DNA of 64,000 nucleotides. Source: Nakamurella sp. PAMC28650 (GTDB lineage Bacteria; Actinomycetota; Actinomycetes; Mycobacteriales; Nakamurellaceae). How positions within the stretch are numbered: the first letter of the stretch is position 1; every line of letters starts with the position of its first letter. The position numbers and the translations under genes were made by a program. The DNA is taken from contig NZ_CP060298.1 of NCBI RefSeq assembly GCF_014303395.1, forward strand, positions 4,669,001-4,733,000, written 5' to 3'. This document shows, in pieces, positions 63,666 through 64,000 of this stretch. The notes under the pieces are model-generated. The model saw only the letters and a list, made by a program, of their open reading frames with translations. It was not told the DNA's origin and made no database searches.

Positions 63666-64000
63666 AGGCGGGGGAACCAGAGGCCGATCTCACGCTCGGC
63701 GGAGGACGGCGAGTCGGACCCGTGCACCAGGTTGAACTGGGTCTGCAGACCGAAGTCGCCCCGGATCGTTCCGGGGGTCGCCTTGTCGACCGGGTCGGTG
63801 CCGCCGGCCAGCTGACGGAACGCCGGAATCGCACGATCCCCCACCACGACCATGGCCACCACCGGGCCGGACGTGATGAATTCGATCAGGGACGGGAAGA
63901 ACGGCCGCTCCGCATGCTCGGCATAGTGGGCCTTCGCGGTCTCCTCGCTGACCGTCCGCATCTCCAGGGCAACCAGCCCGAGGCCCTTGCGCTCGATTCG
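63662..64000 (-). CDS. ndk: Nucleoside diphosphate kinase (5' end outside window)
   Basis: The C-terminal 112 residues of Ndk, which moves the gamma-phosphate from ATP to NDPs through a phospho-His. The visible part begins [15 protein letters not shown] and contains [50 protein letters not shown] with the active-site His in NLVHGSD, and ends [13 protein letters not shown]. About 22 residues of N-terminus lie beyond the right edge. In mycobacteria ndk also lies next to rne. Confidence 0.97.
   Translation of the reverse strand, partial: RIERKGLGLVALEMRTVSEETAKAHYAEHAERPFFPSLIEFITSGPVVAMVVVGDRAIPAFRQLAGGTDPVDKATPGTIRGDFGLQTQFNLVHGSDSPSSAEREIGLWFPRL

Noticed and set aside
1-64000. tRNA, rRNA, insertion sequence or prophage genes
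   Set aside because: No intergenic stretch folded by eye into a cloverleaf, no transposase or integrase motifs were found in any credible frame.

Overview
This window is high-GC actinobacterial chromosome with no phage, insertion sequence, tRNA, rRNA or CRISPR array that I could find. The gene content and several local orders match mycobacteria from memory: phoH-ybeY-corC-deaminase-like-era, hrcA-dnaJ-rsmE, lepA, rpsT/holA, comEC-comEA, gpgP-rsfS-nadD-proA-proB-obg-rpmA-rplU-rne-...-ndk. Many genes start at GTG or TTG, and stop/start overlaps (ATGA, GTGA, TTGA, TGATG) are frequent. A Nakamurella-like lineage is my best guess, but that is inference only.

Layout. 1-10 kb: 3' part missing of uvrD2, nudC, a pair of M16 peptidases (one active, one probably inactive), a membrane protein, an M20 dipeptidase and a SIS-domain protein, all on the minus strand. 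9.4-14 kb: era, a degenerate cytidine-deaminase-like gene, corC, ybeY, phoH. 14-18 kb: hydrolase, rsmE, dnaJ, hrcA with a CIRCE-like operator, and a small divergent conserved gene. 18.6-24.4 kb: hemW with two tiny membrane proteins, an ABM monooxygenase, a sensor-domain membrane protein, lepA and a GGDEF protein. 24.5-28.4 kb: amidohydrolase, YjbR-like protein, mug, a DoxX-like protein and a lipase lipoprotein. 28.4-32.3 kb: rpsT with terminator, holA, cyclophilin lipoprotein, and thrC behind a SAM riboswitch.

32.5-42.7 kb is a complete coproporphyrin-dependent haem set. hemA faces hemE-cgoX-hemQ-hemH-hemC-hemD-hemB-hemL, and a DtxR/IdeR/DmdR-type iron box lies in the divergent gap next to hemA. 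The eight-gene run is almost entirely stop/start overlapped, so it is very probably one mRNA. With hemA it covers glutamyl-tRNA to haem b without a hemN-type decarboxylase.

42.8-64 kb: an unknown coiled-coil-tailed protein, a GNAT protein, comEC-comEA, gpgP-like phosphatase, rsfS, nadD, proA, proB, obg, rpmA, rplU, a large RNase E, an ABC-2 exporter, a 91-residue protein carrying an LAxTG sortase signal, a GNAT protein and the 3' part of ndk.

The most interesting non-coding content is regulatory and repetitive: the SAM riboswitch in front of threonine synthase, the iron box at hemA, two copies of an undescribed roughly 80-100 bp repeat with GGATCAACTTC inverted ends, and several short-period tandem repeats in gaps and in the tails of coding regions (corC, nadD, comEA). 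I did not find a clear-cut novel multi-gene defence or mobile system.
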